Of a stretch of DNA of 64,000 nucleotides, positions 62,294-64,000 are shown piece after piece. The position numbers and the translations under genes were made by a program. How positions within the stretch are numbered: position 1 is the first letter of the stretch; each line of letters begins with the position of its first letter. Below the pieces are notes generated by a model. It searched no databases. It worked only from the letters and a program-made list of their open reading frames with translations, and had not been told where the DNA came from. Location: assembly GCF_001748385.1 (NCBI RefSeq), contig NZ_BCLI01000005.1, forward strand, positions 124,001-188,000, written 5' to 3'. The stretch comes from Vulcanisaeta thermophila. Lineage in GTDB: Archaea; Thermoproteota; Thermoprotei; Thermoproteales; Thermocladiaceae.

Positions 62294-63781
62294 ATGCATG
62301 CTTACATCGTCTCCACAATGAGTGATTCTGGGAAGACCACGTTAGTGGCTGGCCTGATAAGGTTGGCGGTGAACAAGGGTTTGAGAACAGCGCCATTCAA
62401 GGCGCAGAACATGTCATTGAATAGCTACCCGGCCATTGAGGGTGGTGAGATAGCCCTGGCACAGGCCATGCAGTCATACGTAGCTGGTGTGAAACCCAGT
62501 ATTTACTTCAACCCAGTGCTCATAAAGCCCATGGGTGAGGACAGGGCTGAGTACGTGGTTCTTGGTAAGCCCAGGAAACAAATAACCTTCGGTGATTACC
62601 TCAGGGATGCGAGGTTCAGGGCCCTGGTGATAAGGGCCATTAAGGGCAGCATTAAGAGGTTAATCAATGAGTACGACTTGGTGATAGGTGAGGGGGCTGG
62701 CTCCGCTTACGAACCAAACCTGGCACCGTACGACCTGGCAAACTTCAGACCAGCGCAGTGGCTTGGGGCCAATGTCTACGTTGTCCTGGACATAGACAGG
62801 GGAGGGGCATTCACACAGGGGCTTGGGCTCATGAACTCACTACCCAGTAAGTGGAGGGGCATGGTCCGTGGATTCATAATAAACAAGTTTAGGGGTGACG
62901 AGAGGCTGCTCAGGGATGCCGTGAAGTGGCTTGAGGATAGGACTGGGAAGCCCGTACTGGGCGTTATACCTTACATAAACGACTTAATACTGTGGCCCGA
63001 GGACTCCATGGACCTCAAGCCCATTGGGAATGGGCCCCTGGACATAGCCCTCATAGCCTACCCATACATCTCCAACTTCAACGACATATACCCACTGGCG
63101 TTTGAGGGGGACGTCACGGTGAGGATTGTTAGGTCACCCATGGAACTGGGGGAACCACACATGATAATACTACCCGGCTCCAAAAACGTGGTAGCCAGCG
63201 TGGAGTGGCTTAGAAGGACGGGGCTTGATAAAGCGATAAAGAGGCTGGTGGGCTCCTCAGTGATACTGGGCATATGCGGAGGATTCCAAGCACTAAGCAA
63301 AAAACTCAGCGACCCCACGGGAATCGAGGCGGGGGCACCAGGGCATTACCACGGGCTAGGGCTCATAGACCTGGAGGTTGAGTACGGAGTTGAGAAGATC
63401 ACCGCACTATCAAGGGCTGTGGTTAACCACGGGGGCATTGAGGGCGCGGAAATAAGGGGCTACGAAATACACAGGGGAATAATAAAATACACAGGAAGCA
63501 CGACCCCCTTCATAACAATAATCGAAAGAAACAACAGGAAGGTAAACATACCAGATGGAGTACTCGATGAGGGGAGAATGATCGTGGGAATAACACTACA
63601 CGACTCACTGGGAAACCCAGAATTCAGAACATTCATACTCAACCTGGCCAGGGAAATAGCGGGACTCCCAAAACAAAAACCCAACAACACAACAAGCATA
63701 ACAGCACTAATCAACCAAATAGACAAACTAGCCACAACAATAAAAAACAAAATAGACGTCGAATACATAATAAACCTCTAA
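62294..63781 (+). CDS. cobQ: Cobyric acid synthase
   Basis: The 495-residue amidotransferase starts MHAYIVSTMSDSGKTTLVAG, with an ATP-binding P-loop-like SDSGKT, and KAQNMSLNSYPAIEGGEIAL, the family hallmark. The C-terminal glutaminase domain has the nucleophile Cys327 in ILGICGGFQALSKK. It adds amides to four corrin side chains late in cobalamin synthesis. The start at 62294 (rather than upstream 62234) gives the normal length and has a TATA-like CTTTATTA 27 bp upstream. No other cobalamin gene is in this window. Confidence 0.92.
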   Translation: MHAYIVSTMSDSGKTTLVAGLIRLAVNKGLRTAPFKAQNMSLNSYPAIEGGEIALAQAMQSYVAGVKPSIYFNPVLIKPMGEDRAEYVVLGKPRKQITFGDYLRDARFRALVIRAIKGSIKRLINEYDLVIGEGAGSAYEPNLAPYDLANFRPAQWLGANVYVVLDIDRGGAFTQGLGLMNSLPSKWRGMVRGFIINKFRGDERLLRDAVKWLEDRTGKPVLGVIPYINDLILWPEDSMDLKPIGNGPLDIALIAYPYISNFNDIYPLAFEGDVTVRIVRSPMELGEPHMIILPGSKNVVASVEWLRRTGLDKAIKRLVGSSVILGICGGFQALSKKLSDPTGIEAGAPGHYHGLGLIDLEVEYGVEKITALSRAVVNHGGIEGAEIRGYEIHRGIIKYTGSTTPFITIIERNNRKVNIPDGVLDEGRMIVGITLHDSLGNPEFRTFILNLAREIAGLPKQKPNNTTSITALINQIDKLATTIKNKIDVEYIINL

Positions 63782-64000
63782 ACACCCCATCTCTTTCCTT
63801 CTTCGGTCTTCATAGTTGTGGGTAGATCCCTCAACCTTACTCCACAATCACTACTCAATCCCTAAAGCATACCTCTGCATTAAATTCAATCCCCCAACGA
63901 AGAAGACGCACCCGCAGTATGAGAGCTATGTATTTATTTCGTGTCTTTTTGCTTTATTATTTTTGTTATTTTATGTTGAATTGCATGAGATTTTTAATGG
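63782..64000. other. Intergenic sequence at the window end
   Basis: These 219 bp after cobQ hold no recognisable gene, RNA or repeat. The last 80 bp are AT-rich, as upstream regions here often are. Confidence 0.3.

Overview
The window looks like part of a chromosome of a hyperthermophilic crenarchaeon of the Thermoproteales, most likely close to Vulcanisaeta, Caldivirga or Thermocladium (genus inferred from gene content, not tested by search). The evidence is archaeal information-processing genes (GINS, PriS, PCNA, TFS, aIF2 alpha, Nop10, RNase P proteins, L39e, L44e, S27e, L15e, S19e, PDCD5-like), GTP-type PEP carboxykinase, two-subunit 2-oxoacid:ferredoxin oxidoreductase, tungsten-type aldehyde ferredoxin oxidoreductase, archaeal inositol-phosphate synthase, AglB-type oligosaccharyl transferase and a tRNA with an anticodon-loop intron. 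TATA boxes centred 24-28 bp before start codons are frequent, as expected for leaderless transcription, and I used them to choose several starts.

Layout. 1-4.5 kb (minus): a surface-glycan type cassette (two overlapping DUF1616-type membrane proteins, a flippase, a nucleotidyltransferase-like protein, a thymidylate-kinase-like P-loop kinase). 4.6-6.9 kb: an eroded gene, a HAD phosphatase, a small Hsp20-like protein and a frameshifted relative of the coiled-coil gene at 47.2 kb. 7-13.1 kb: NAD(P)HX repair enzyme, PEP carboxykinase and an archaeal STAND-type ATPase behind tandem repeat sites. 13.2-14.8 kb: a decaying sulfite-oxidase-like module and a frameshifted membrane protein. 15-17.3 kb: protoglobin, then a blue-copper cluster (sulfocyanin-like cupredoxin, metal-ligand-rich coiled-coil peptide, tiny membrane protein) facing a membrane-bound winged-helix regulator with a Met/Cys-rich loop. 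17.6-21.6 kb: a C2H2 zinc-finger protein, 2-oxoacid:ferredoxin oxidoreductase and a KaiC-like ATPase. 21.6-29 kb: inositol phosphate synthase, thymidylate kinase, a tandem MoaC fusion, sugar-nucleotide transferase, RibB, acyl-CoA ligase and acyl-CoA dehydrogenase.

29-40.3 kb holds tRNA-Arg, AglB and a dense block of information-processing genes, plus a strong C/D-box sRNA candidate. 40.3-47.8 kb has a THUMP-SPOUT protein, an ABC export-type system with a surface protein, an M48 protease and small membrane proteins. 47.8-54 kb has ribosomal protein L5, an MFS (phosphate-type) transporter, a dual-specificity phosphatase, AOR, MscS and tRNA-Ser. 54-64 kb has 2-keto-3-deoxy-acid metabolism (FAH-family dehydratase, KDG kinase), a CoA-transferase, intron-containing tRNA-Val, a TrkA-type protein, an amino-acid permease, two winged-helix regulators (one membrane-bound) and cobyric acid synthase.

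The most unusual items are the copper cluster with its membrane regulator, the tandem MoaC protein whose two halves have lost different catalytic residues, the zinc-finger protein coupled to the oxidoreductase operon, and the pseudogene-rich stretches near 4.6-6.4 kb and 13.2-14.8 kb. I saw no CRISPR array, insertion sequence with intact transposase, or rRNA operon.
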